Of a stretch of 64,000 bases of DNA, positions 1 through 8,520 are shown in pieces. The notes beneath the pieces are model-generated. The model was not told where the DNA came from. It saw nothing but the letters and a program-made list of their open reading frames with translations, and made no database searches. The DNA is taken from contig OZ038530.1 in the NCBI GenBank assembly GCA_964036665.1, forward strand, positions 62,001 through 126,000, given 5' to 3'. A program made the position numbers and the translations under genes. Within the stretch, counting starts at the first letter, position 1, and every line of letters starts with the position of its first letter. The stretch is from Gordius sp. MW1. Its lineage: Eukaryota > Nematomorpha > Gordioida > Gordea > Gordiidae.

Positions 1-265
1 TTATTTTTTAATTGCTATGCAATTTATGGGCTCGCTTTTTGTTGTCCGTCCGTTGTCCGTCCGTGACCATCCGTGACCATCCGTGACCATCCGTGACCGT
101 CCGTGACCATCCGTGACCGTCCGTGACCATCCGTGACTATCCGTGACCGTCCGTGACCATGCGTGACCGTCCGTGACCGTCAGTGACCATCCGTGACCGT
201 CCGTGACCGTCCGTGACCATCCGTGACCATCCGTTGTCCGTCCGTCCTTCCAACGTAAATAATGC
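1..265. repeat. Left-edge satellite unit, resembling the unit at 22353-22604
   Basis: This unit is cut by the window start inside its spacer. It contains a run of alternating TGACCAT and TGACCGT 10-mers with two private markers, a CCATGCGTGACC variant near 158-166 and a CAGTGACC variant near 181. The same markers in the same order occur at 22353-22604 in block B copy 2, and similar ones in block B copy 1 at 11412-11670 and 12547-12820. So sequence just left of the window probably belongs to a B-like block, although the other two A copies are preceded by a different unit (about 14380-14500 and 24670-24800). Confidence 0.8.
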
Positions 266-1860
266 TTAGATAGCAAATTAAAGCCAAATTATTTATTTTT
301 TAATTGCTATGCAATTTTTGGGTCTCGCTTTTTGTTGTCCGTCCGTTGTCCGTCCGTGTCCGTCCGTGACCGTCCGTGACCGTCCGTGTCCGTCCGTGTC
401 CGTCCGTGTCCGTCCGTGACCGTCCGTGACCATCCGTGACCATCCGTGACCGTCCGTGTCCGTCCGTTGTCCGTCCGTGACCGTCCGTGACAATACGTGT
501 CTATCCGTGACCGTCCGTGACGATCTGTGATAGTCCGTGACCAGCCGTGACCGACCGTGAATGTCCGTGACCGTCCGTGACCGTCCGTGACCATCCGTGA
601 CCATCCGTGACCGTCCGTGACCGTCCGTCCTCCCAACGTAAATAATGCTTAGATAGATATCAAATTAAAGCCAAATTATTTATTTTTTAATTGCTATGCA
701 ATATACTGGCTCGCTTTTTCTTGTCCGTCCGTTGTCCGTCCGTGACCATCCGTGACCGTCCGTGACCATCCGTGACCGTCCGTGACCATCCGTGAACGTC
801 CGTGACCATCCGTGATAGTCCGTGACCATCCGTTACCATCCGTGACTGTCCGTGACCGTCCGTGACCGTCCGTGACCGTCCGTAACCGTCCGTGACCATC
901 CATGACCGTCCGTGACTATCCGTGACCGTTCGTGACCATCCGTGATAGTCCGTGACCATCCGTGACCATCTGTGACCGTCTGTGACCATCCGTTACCGTC
1001 CGTGTCCGTCCGTGTCCGTCCGTTGTCCGTCCGTCCTTCCAACGTAAATAATGCTTAGATAGATATCAAATTAAAGCCAAATTATTTATTTTTTAATTGC
1101 TATGAAATTTATGTGTCTCGCTTTTTGTTGTCCGTCCGTTGTCCGTTCGCGACCGTCCGTGACCGTCCGTGACCGTCCGTGACCATCCGTGACCGTCCGT
1201 GACCATCCGTGACCGTCCGTAAATAATGCTTAGATAGCAAATTAAAGCCAAATTATTTATTTTTTAATTGCTATGCAATTTATGTGCTCGCTTTTTTTGT
1301 CCGTTCGTTGTCCGTCCGTGTCCGTCCGTCCTGCCCAACGTAAATAATGCTTAGATACATATCAAATTAAAGCCAAAATGATTTATTTTTTAATTGCTCT
1401 GCAATATATGGGCTCGCTTGTGTCCGTCCCTGTCCGTCCGTGTCCGTCCCTGTCCATCCGTGTCCGTCCCTGTCCGTCCGTGTCCGTCCGTGTCCGTCCA
1501 TGTCGTTCCGTGACCGTCCGTGACCATCCGTAACTATCCGTGACCATCCGTAACCATCCGTGACCGTCCGTGACCATCCGTGACCGTCCGTGACCATCCG
1601 TGACCGTCCGTGACCATCGGTGACCATCCGTGACCGTCCGTGTCCATCCGTGACCATCCGTGACCGTCCGTGACCGTCCGTGACCATCCGTGACTATTCG
1701 TGACCGTCCGTGACCGTCCGTGACCATCCGTGACTATCCGTGACCGTCCGTGACGATCCGTGACCGTCCGTGACCGTCCGTGACCATCCGTGACCATCCG
1801 TGACCGTCCGTGACCGTCCGTGTCCGTCCGTTGTCCGTCCGTCCTTCCAACGTAAATAAT
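266..1860. repeat. Block A copy 1, modules m1-m5
   Basis: There are five units. m1 (about 310-640) ends with CCTCCCAACG instead of CCTTCCAACG. m2 (about 700-1040) follows a spacer ending ATATACTGGCTCGC. m3 (about 1100-1220) follows a GAAATTTATGTGTC spacer and lacks the usual spacer start. m4 (about 1270-1340) is very short and ends CCTGCCCAACG. m5 (about 1390-1850) starts GGCTCGCTTGTGTCC with several GTCCCTGTCC variants and ends before AATAATTCTTAG. The same five occur in order at 14501-16110 and 24816-26430, with only small differences in 10-mer number and substitutions. Confidence 0.9.
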
Positions 1861-2662
1861 TCTTAGATAGATATCAAATTAAAGCCAAATTATTTATTTT
1901 TTAATTGCTATGCAATTTATGGGCTCGCTTTTTGTTGTCCGTCCGTTGTCCGTCCGTGACCATCCGTGACCATCCGTGACCATCCGTGACCATCCGTGAC
2001 CTTCCGTGACCATCCGTAACTATCCGTGATCATCCGTGACCGTCTGACGATCCGTGACCGTCCGTGACCATCCGTGACCGTCCGTGACCGTCCGTGACCA
2101 TCCGTGACCATCCGTGACCGTCCGTCCTTCCAACGTAAATAATGCTTAGATAGATATCAAATTAAGCCAAATTATTTATTTTTTAATTGCTATGCAATTT
2201 ATGGGCTCGCTTTTTGTTGTCCGTCCGTGACCATCCGTGACCATCCGTGACCGTCCGTGACCGTCCGTGACCGTCAATGACCATCCGTGACCGTCCGTGA
2301 CCGTCCGTGACCATCCGTGACCGTCCGTGACCATCCGTGACCGTCCGTGAGCGTCCGTGTCCGTCCGTGTCAATCCGTGACCGTCTGTTGTCCGTCCGTC
2401 CTTCCAACGTAAATAATGCTTAGATAGCAAATTAAAGCCAAATTATTTATTTTTTAATTGCTATGCAATTTTTGGGTCTCGCTTTTTGTTGTCCGTCCGT
2501 TGTCCGTCCGTGACCGTCCGTGACCGTCCGTGACCGTCCGTGTCCGTCCGTGTCCGTCCGTGTCCGTCCGTGACCGTCCGTAACCATCCGTGACCATCCG
2601 TGACCATCCGTGACGATCCGTGACCATCCGTGACGGTCCGTGTCCGTCCGTTGTCCGTCCGT

Positions 2663-2754
2663 CCTTCCAACGTAAATAATGCTTAGATAGATATCAAATT
2701 AAAGCCAAATTATTTATTTTTTAATTGCTATGCAATTTATGGGCTCGCTTTTTG
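2663..2754 (+). repeat. Reference copy of the AT-rich spacer
   Basis: This is a representative intact spacer. It opens with CCTTCCAACGTAAATAATGC, continues through an A/T-rich middle, and closes with GGGCTCGCTTTTTG just before the first 11-mer. Spacers differ at a few linked sites. After GATAG there is either an extra ATAT or not. The right end reads ATTTATGGGCTCGC, ATTTTTGGGTCTCGC, ATTTATGTGTCTCGC, ATTTATGAGCTCGC or ATATACTGGCTCGC. These differences define spacer subtypes and allow modules to be tracked. Over 200 copies occur in the window by visual estimate. I see no coding potential in the spacer itself; short reading frames of the 10-mer run simply terminate in it. Confidence 0.95.
2723..2737. 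repeat. Short inverted repeat in the spacer (reference copy)
   Basis: AATTGCTATGCAATT has perfect 6-bp arms (AATTGC and GCAATT) around a 3-nt centre. It is present in nearly every spacer. A few spacers break it: the m15 class reads GATATGCAATT, the m14 class reads GCTATGCTATT, and the spacer at about 60060 reads GCTATGCCATT. It could be a dyad protein-binding site or a small cruciform, but nothing else here proves a function. Its symmetry is directly visible; a role is inference. Confidence 0.7.
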
Positions 2755-3290
2755 TTGTCCGTCCGTGACCGTCCGTGACCGTCCGTGACCGTCCGTGACC
2801 GTCCGTGACCGTCCGTGACCGTCCGTGACCGTCCGTGACCGTCCGTGACCGTCCGTGACCGTCCGTGACCGTCCGTGCCCGTCCGTGACCGTCCGTGACC
2901 ATCCGTGACCGTCCGTGACCATCCGTGACCGTCCGTGTCCGTCCGTGTCAATCCGTGAACGTCTGTTGTCCGTCCGTCCTTCCAACGTAAATAATGCTTA
3001 GATAGCAAATTAAAGCCAAATTATTTATTTTTTAATTGCTATGCAATTTTTGGGTCTCGCTTTTTGTTGTCCGTCAGTTGTCCGTCCGTTGTCCGTCCGT
3101 GACCCTCCGTGACCGTCCGTGACCGTCCGTGACCGTTCGTGTCCGTCCGTGTCCGTCCGTGACCGTCCGTGACGATCCGTGACCATCCGTGACCGTCCGT
3201 GACGATCCGTGACCATCCGTGACGGTCCGTGTCCGTCCGTTGTCCGTCCGTCCTTCCAACGTAAATAATGCTTAGATAGATATCAAATTA

Positions 3291-5171
3291 AAGCCAAATT
3301 ATTTATTTTTTAATTGCTATGCAATTTTTAAGTCTCGCTTTTTGTTGTCCGTCCGTTGTCCGTCCGTGACGATCCGTGACCGTCCGTCCTTCCAACGTAA
3401 ATAATGCTTAGATATCAAATTAAAGCCAAATTATTTATTTTTTAATTGCTATGCAATTTTTGGGTCTCTATGGGTTGCTTTTTATTGTCCGTCCGTTGTC
3501 CGTCCGTGACCATCCGTGACCGTCCGTGTCCGTCCGTGTCCGTCCGTGTCCATCCGTTGTTCGTCCGTGACCATCTGTGACCGTCCGTGACTGTCCGTGA
3601 TTATCCGAGACCGTCCGTGACCATCCGTGACCGTCCGTGACCATCCGTGACCGTCCGTGACCATCCGTGACCGTCCGTGACCATCCGTGACCGTCCGTGT
3701 CCGTCAGTTGTCCGTCCGTCCTTCCAACGTAAATAATGCTTAGATAGATATCAAATTAAAGCCAAATTATTTATTTTTTAATTGATATGCAATTTTTGGG
3801 TCTCGCTTTTTGTTGTCCGTCCGTTGTCCGTCCGTGACCGTCCGTGACCATCCGTGACAGTCCGTGACCTTCCGTGACCTTCCGTGACCGTCCGTAAACA
3901 ATGCTTAGATAGCAAATTAAAGCCAAATTATTTATTTTTTAATTGCTATGCTATTTATGGGCTCGCTTTTTGTTGTCCGTCCGTTGTCCGTCCGTGACGA
4001 TCCGTGACCGTCCGTCCTTCCAACGTAAATAATGCTTAGATAGCAAATTAAAGCCAAATTATTTATTTTTTAATTGATATGCAATTTATGGGCTCGCTTT
4101 TTGATGTCCGTCCGTTGTCCGTCCGTGACCATCCGTGACCATCCGTGACCGTCCGTGACCATCCGTGACCGTCCGTGACTATCCGTGACCGTCCGTGACC
4201 ATCCGTGACCGTCCGTGACCATCCGTGATAGTCCGTGACCGTCCGTGACCGTCCGTGTCCGTCCGTTGTCCGTCCGTCCTTCCAACGTAAATAATGCTTA
4301 GATAGATATCAAATTAAAGCCAAATTATTTATTTTTTAATTGCTATGCAATTTATGAGCTCGCTTTTTGTTGTCCGTCCGTTGTCTGTCCGTGACCATCC
4401 GTGACCATCCGTGACCATCCGTGACCTTCCGTGACCATCCGTGACTATCCGTGATCATCCGTGACCGTCCGTGACCATCCGTGACCATCCGTGACCGTCC
4501 GTGACCATCCGTGACCATCCGTGACCGTCCGTGACCGTCCGTCCTTCCAACGTAAATAATGCTTAGATAGCAAATTAAAGCCAAATAATTTATTTTTTAA
4601 TTGCTATGCAATTTTTGGGTCTCGCTTTTTGTTGTCCGTCCGTTGTCCGTCCGTTGTCCGTCCGTGACCGTCCGTGACCGTCCGTGACCGTCCGTGACCG
4701 TCCGTGACCGTCCGTGTCCGTCCGTGTCCGTCCGTGTCCGTCCGTGTCCGTCCGTGTCCGTCCGTGACCGTCCGTGACCATCCGTGACCATCCGTGACCG
4801 TCCGTGACGATCCGTGACCATCCGTGACGGTCCGTGTTCGTCCGTTGTCCGTCCGTCCTTCCAACGTAAATAATGCTTAGATAGATACCAAATTAAAGCC
4901 AAATTATTTATTTTTTAATTGCTATGCAATTTATGGGCTCGCTTTTTGTTGTCCGTCCGTGACCGTCCGTGACCGTCCGTGTCCGTCCGTGACCGTCCGT
5001 GACCATCCGTGACCGTCCGTGACCATCCGTGACCGTCCGTGTCCGTCCGTGTCAATCCGTGACCGTCTGTTGTCCGTCCGTCCTTCCAACGTAAATAATG
5101 CTTAGATAGCAAATTAAAGCCAAATTATTTATTTTTTAATTGCTATGCAATTTTTGGGTCTCGCTTTTTGT
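3291..5171. repeat. Block A copy 1, modules m11-m18 and the start of m19
   Basis: m11 (about 3310-3390) is a minimal unit after a TTTTTAAGTCTCGC spacer. m12 (about 3440-3720) follows GGGTCTCTATGGGTTGC. m13 (about 3790-3895) is a short unit that joins straight to AAACAATGCTTAG. m14 (about 3950-4015) is minimal, after GCTATGCTATTTATGGG. m15 (about 4075-4285) follows GATATGCAATT and TTTTTGATGTCC. m16 (about 4340-4550) follows ATGAGCTCGC. m17 (about 4600-4860) has five consecutive GTGTCCGTCC copies. m18 (about 4915-5085) is next. The spacer at about 5090-5171 starts m19, whose 11-mer run then expands into the domain to the right. Confidence 0.9.
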
Positions 5172-5679
5172 TGTCCGTCCGTTGTCCGTCCGTTGTCCGT
5201 CCGTTGTCCGTCCGTTGTCGGTCCTTTGTCCGTCCGTTGTCCGTCCGTTGTGCGTCCGTTTTCCCCGCGTTGTCCGTCCGTTGTCCGTCCGTTGTCGGTC
5301 CGTTGTCCGTCCGTTGTCGGTCCTTTGTCCGTCCGTTGTCCGTCCGTTGTCGGTCCGATATCCGTCCGTTGTCCGTCCGTTGTCGGTCCAATGTCCGTCC
5401 GTTGTCCGTCCGTTGTCCGTCCGTTGTCCGTCCGTTGTCCGTCCGTTGTCCGTCCGTTTTCCCTCCGTTGTCAGTCCGTTGTCCGTCCGTTGTCCCTCCG
5501 TTGTCTGTTCGTTGTTCGTCCGTTGTCCGTCCGTTGTCCGTCCGTTGTCCGTCCGTTGTCCGTCCGTTGTCCGTCCGTTGTCCGTCCGTTGTCCGTCCGT
5601 TGTCCGTCCGTTGTCCGTCCGTTGTCCATCCGTTGTCCGTCCGTTGTCTGTCTGTTGTTCGTCCGTTGTCCGTTCGTTG

Positions 5680-5772
5680 TCTATCAGGAGGCAAAGAGTT
5701 CGAATCCCGGAGAGTATTCTTTTCTTGTTATTTACATTGATAATATGACTTTTCAGCCGTCCGCTGGCTATG
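5680..5772 (+). repeat. 93-bp element, copy 1 (B-box-like, type I)
   Basis: It starts TCTATCAGGAGGCAA, contains GAGTTCGAATCCCGG at 5696-5710, and ends GCCGTCCGCTGGCTATG. The core AGTTCGAATCC differs at one position from the RNA polymerase III B-box consensus GGTTCGANTCC. This copy has GGCAAAG instead of GGCAACG, so the left hairpin formed with the preceding TTGTC is 5 bp rather than 7. It also reads TTCTTTTCTTGTTATTTACATTG where most copies have CTGTTCTTGTTACTAACATTG. Only 38 bp of 11-mer separates it from copy 2. It could be a remnant of a tRNA-derived SINE, but no full tRNA fold is present. Confidence 0.85.
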
Positions 5773-5810
5773 TCCGTTGTCCGTCCGTTGTCCCCGTTGT
5801 CCGTCCGTTG

Positions 5811-5903
5811 TCTATCAGGAGGCAACGAGTTCGAATCCCGGAGAGTATTCTGTTCTTGTTACTAACATTGATAATATGACTTTTTAGCCGTCCGCTGGCT
5901 ATG
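5811..5903 (+). repeat. 93-bp element, copy 2 (type I, most canonical)
   Basis: The left end, with the flanking 11-mer, forms CGTTGTC-TATCAGGA-GGCAACG, a 7-bp stem with one G-T pair. The B-box-like motif GAGTTCGAATCCCGG is at 5827-5841. The right end forms TAGCC-GTCCGCT-GGCTA, a 5-bp stem. A run of five T lies just before the right hairpin, about 40 bp past the motif. These features resemble a short pol III-type unit, but no A-box is evident at normal tRNA spacing and the T-stem around TTCGAAT is imperfect (an A opposite C). Calling it tRNA-related is inference. Confidence 0.87.
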
Positions 5904-6460
5904 TCCGTTGTCCACCCGTTGTCCGTCCGTTGTCCGTCCGTTGTCCGCCCCTTGTCCGTCCGTTGTCCGTCCGTTGTCCGTCCGTTGTCCGTCCGTTGTC
6001 CGTCCGTTGTCCATCCGTTGTCCGTCCGTTGTCCGTCCGTTGTCCGTCCGTGTTCGGTCCTTTGTCCGTCCGTTGTCCGTCCGTTGTGCGTCCGTTTTCC
6101 CTCCGTTGTCCGTCCGTTGTCCGTCCGTTGTCGGTCCTTTGTCCGTCCGTTGTCCGTCCGTTGTCCGTCCGTTGTCGGTCCGTTGTCCGTCCGTTGTCCG
6201 TCCGTTGTCGGTCCAATGTCCGTCCGTTGTCCGTCCGTTGTCCGTCCGTTGTCCGTCCGTTGTCCGTCCGTTGTCCGTCCGTTGTCCGTCCGTTGTCCGT
6301 CCGTTTTCCCTCCGTTGTCAGTCCGTTGTCCGTCCGTTGTCCCTCCGTTGTCTGTTCGTTGTTCGTCCGTTGTCCGTCCGTTGTCCGTCCGTTGTCTGTC
6401 TGTTGTTCGTCCGTTGTCCGTCCGTTGTCCGTCCGTTGTCCGTCCGTTGTCCGTCCGTTG

Positions 6461-6553
6461 TCTATCAGGAGGCAAAGAGTTCGAATCCCGATGAGTATTC
6501 TGTTCTTGTTACTAACATTGATAATATAACTTTTTAGCCGTCCGCTGGCTATG
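6461..6553 (+). repeat. 93-bp element, copy 3 (type I)
   Basis: The organisation matches the canonical copy. The motif region reads GAGTTCGAATCCCGATGAG at 6477-6495, so the second G after CCC is replaced and the sequence that normally reads CCCGGAGAG is altered. It has GGCAAAG like copy 1, giving the shorter left hairpin, and ATAATATAAC in place of ATAATATGAC. It is isolated, with about 557 bp of 11-mers to its left and 493 bp to its right. Confidence 0.85.
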
Positions 6554-7046
6554 TCCGTTGTCCATCCGTTGTCCGTCCGTTGTCCGTCCGTTGTCCGTCC
6601 GTTGTCGGTCCTTTGTCCGTCCGTTGTCCCTCCGTTGTGCGTCCGTTTTCCTTCCGTTGTCCGTCCGTTGTCCGTCCGTTGTCCGTCCGTTGTCCGTCCG
6701 TTGTCCGTCCGTTGTCCGTCCGTTGTCCGTTTGTTGTCCGTCCGTTGTCCGTCCGTTGTCCGTCCGTTGTCCGTCCGTTTTCCCTCCGTTGTCCGTCCGT
6801 TGTCCGTCCGTTGTCCGTCCGTTGTCCGTCCGTTGTCCGTCCGTTGTATGTCCGTTGTCCGTCCGTTGTCCCTCCGTTGTCTGTCCGTTGTTCGTCCGTT
6901 GTCCGTCCGTTGTTCGTCCGTTGTCCGTCCGTTGTCCGTCCGTTGTCCGTCCGTTGTCCGTCCCTTGTCTGTCTGTTGTTCGTCCGTTGTCCGTCCGTTG
7001 TCCGTCCGCTGGCTATGTCCGTTGTCCATCCGCTGTCCGTCCGTTG

Positions 7047-7139
7047 TCTATCAGGAGGCAACGTGTTCGAATCCCTGAGAATATTCTGTTCTTGTTAATA
7101 ACATTGATAATCTGACTTTTTGGCTGTCCGCTGGCTACG
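7047..7139 (+). repeat. 93-bp element, copy 4 (type II)
   Basis: This is a second subtype. It reads GGCAACGTGTTCGAATCCCTGAGAATATTC, so the core is TGTTCGAATCCC and the flanks differ from type I. The right end is TTTTTGGCTGTCCGCTGGCTACG, which loses the AGCC arm of the right hairpin. It is preceded by an orphan right end (CTGGCTATG at 7009-7017) and followed only 18 bp later by a type I copy, an arrangement repeated at 7750-7996. Confidence 0.84.
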
Positions 7140-7157
7140 TCCGTTGTCCGTCCGTTG

Positions 7158-7250
7158 TCTATTAGAAGGCAACGAGTTCGAATCCCGGAGAGTATTCTGT
7201 TCTTGTTACTAACATTGATAATATGACTTTTCAGCCGTCCGCTGGCTATG
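7158..7250 (+). repeat. 93-bp element, copy 5 (type I)
   Basis: This copy begins TCTATTAGAAGGCAACG, two substitutions from the usual TCTATCAGGAGG, in the loop and 3' side of the left hairpin. The B-box-like core GAGTTCGAATCCCGG is intact. The right end reads TTTTCAGCCGTCCGCTGGCTATG with a 4-bp hairpin. It sits 18 bp after type II copy 4, forming a II-I dimer. Confidence 0.85.
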
Positions 7251-7786
7251 TCCGTTGTCCATCCGTTGTCCCTCCGTTGTCCGTCCGTTATTCGTCCGTT
7301 GTCCGTCCGTTGTCCGTCCGTTGTCGGTCCGTTGTCCGTCCGTTGTCGGTCCGTTGTCCGTCCGTTGTCGGTCCGTTGTCCGTCCGTTGTCCGTCCGTTG
7401 TCCGTCCGTTGTCCGTCCGTTGTCCGTCCGTTGTCCGTCCGTTGTCCGTCCGTTGTCCGTCCGTTGTCCGTCCGTTGTCCGTCCGTTGTCCGTCCGTTGT
7501 CTGTCCGTTGTCCGTCCGTTGTCCGTCCGTTGTCCGTCCGTTGTCCGTCCGTTGTCCGTTCGTTGTCCGTCCGTTGTCCGTTCGTTGTCCGTCCGTTGTC
7601 CGTCCGTTGTCCGTCCGTTGTCCGTCCGTTGTCCGTCCGTTGTCCCTCCGTTGTCTGTTGGTTGTTCGTCCGTTGTCCGTCCGTTGTCCGTCCGTTGTCC
7701 GTCCGTTGTCTGTCTGTTGTTCGTCCGTTGTCCGTCCGTTGTCCGTCCGCTGGCTATGTCCGTTGTCCATCCGCTGTCCGTCCTTG

Positions 7787-7885
7787 TCTATCAGGAGGCA
7801 ACGTGTTCGAAATCAAATCCCTGAGAATATTCTGTTCTTGTTAATAACATTGATAATCTGACTTTTTGGCTGTCCGCTGGCTACG
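7787..7885 (+). repeat. 93-bp element, copy 6 (type II, motif interrupted)
   Basis: This copy matches copy 4 except for about 6 extra bases inside the B-box-like motif. It reads GTTCGAAATCAAATCCC near 7804-7820, apparently a local duplication of AATC-like sequence. That breaks the spacing between TTCGA and ATCCC, so this copy should be inactive if the motif ever functioned. The orphan right end at 7750-7758 precedes it and type I copy 7 follows after 18 bp. Confidence 0.83.
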
Positions 7886-7903
7886 TCCGTTGTCCGTCCG
7901 TTG

Positions 7904-7996
7904 TCTATCAGGAGGCAACGAGTTCGAATCCCGGAGAGTATTCTGTTCTTGTTACTAACATTGATAATATGACTTTATAGCCTTCCGCTGGCTATG
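7904..7996 (+). repeat. 93-bp element, copy 7 (type I)
   Basis: This copy has the canonical left hairpin and core GAGTTCGAATCCCGG. The right end is TATAGCCTTCCGCTGGCTATG, which extends the right hairpin to 6 bp (ATAGCC with GGCTAT). It is the second member of the II-I dimer that starts with copy 6. About 524 bp of 11-mers rich in TTGTCGGTCC variants follow. Confidence 0.85.
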
Positions 7997-8520
7997 TCCG
8001 TTGTCCATCCGTTGTCCGTCCGTTGTCCGTCCGTTGTCCGTCCGTTGTCCGTCCGTTGTCCGTTGGTTGTCGGTCCTTTGTCCGTCCGTTGTCCGTCCGT
8101 TGTCCGTCCGTTTTCCCTCCGTTGTCCGTCCGTTGTCCGTCCGTTGTCGGTCCTTTGTCCGTCCGTTGTCCATCCGTTGCTAGTCTTTTGTCCGTCCGTT
8201 GTCCGTCCGTTGTCGGTCCGTTGTCGGTCCGTTGTCCGTCCGTTGTCGGTCCTTTGTCCGTCCGTTGTTGGTCCTTTGTCCGTCCGTTGTCCGTCCGTTG
8301 TCGGTCCTTTTGCCGTTCGTTGTCCGTCCGTTGTCGGTCCTTTGTCCGTCCGTTGTCGGTCCTTTGTCCGTCCGTTGTCCCTCCGTTGTCCGTCCGTTGT
8401 CTGTCCGTTGTCCATCCGTTGTCCGTCCGTTGTCCATCCGTTGTCCGTCCGTTGTCCATCCGTTGTCCGTCCGTTGTCCATCCGTTGTCCGTCCGTTGTC
8501 CGTCCGTCGCCCGTCCGTTG

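Larger units (their letters stand above)
1861..3290. repeat. Block A copy 1, modules m6-m10
   Basis: m6 (about 1880-2130) is marked by GTCTGACGATCC, an internal deletion that breaks the 10-bp phase. m7 (about 2190-2405) carries GTCAATGACC and then GAGCGTCC and GTGTCAATCC near its end. m8 (about 2470-2665) has GTAACCATCC and ends TGACGGTCCGTG. m9 (about 2720-2980) contains 11 uninterrupted GACCGTCCGT copies before a GTGCCCGTCC marker. m10 (about 3030-3260) starts GTCCGTCAGTTGTCC and carries two GACGATCC variants. This series recurs at 26431-27720; m7-m10 recur at 35531-36540 and 57736-58740. Copy 2 of block A lacks separate m9 and m10. Confidence 0.9.

Noticed and set aside
2711-2722. Yeast-type replication origin consensus in the spacer (ATTTATTTTTT)
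   Set aside because: It is one mismatch from the ARS core, but such matches are expected by chance in AT-rich DNA and nothing suggests a budding yeast.
2663-2754. The 92-bp spacer and the 93-bp element being related because of similar length
   Set aside because: They share no recognisable sequence on either strand. The length similarity looks accidental.
5172-5680. G-quadruplex forming array on the minus strand
   Set aside because: The minus strand has many GG pairs (GGACGGACAACGGACGG), but never three G in a row in the consensus. Two-layer structures are weak, so I did not list it as a feature.
5696-5712. CENP-B box at TTCGAATCCCGG
   Set aside because: The known core is TTCG, four bases, A, two bases, CGGG. 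Here the A is missing and the CGGG is out of position on both strands.
5136-7861. Overlapping frames of 160-376 codons on both strands in the 11-mer domain
   Set aside because: The 11-mer is stop-free in all six frames, so these lengths are expected from array length alone. Frames on opposite strands overlap completely and several run through the 93-bp element without any recognisable domain.
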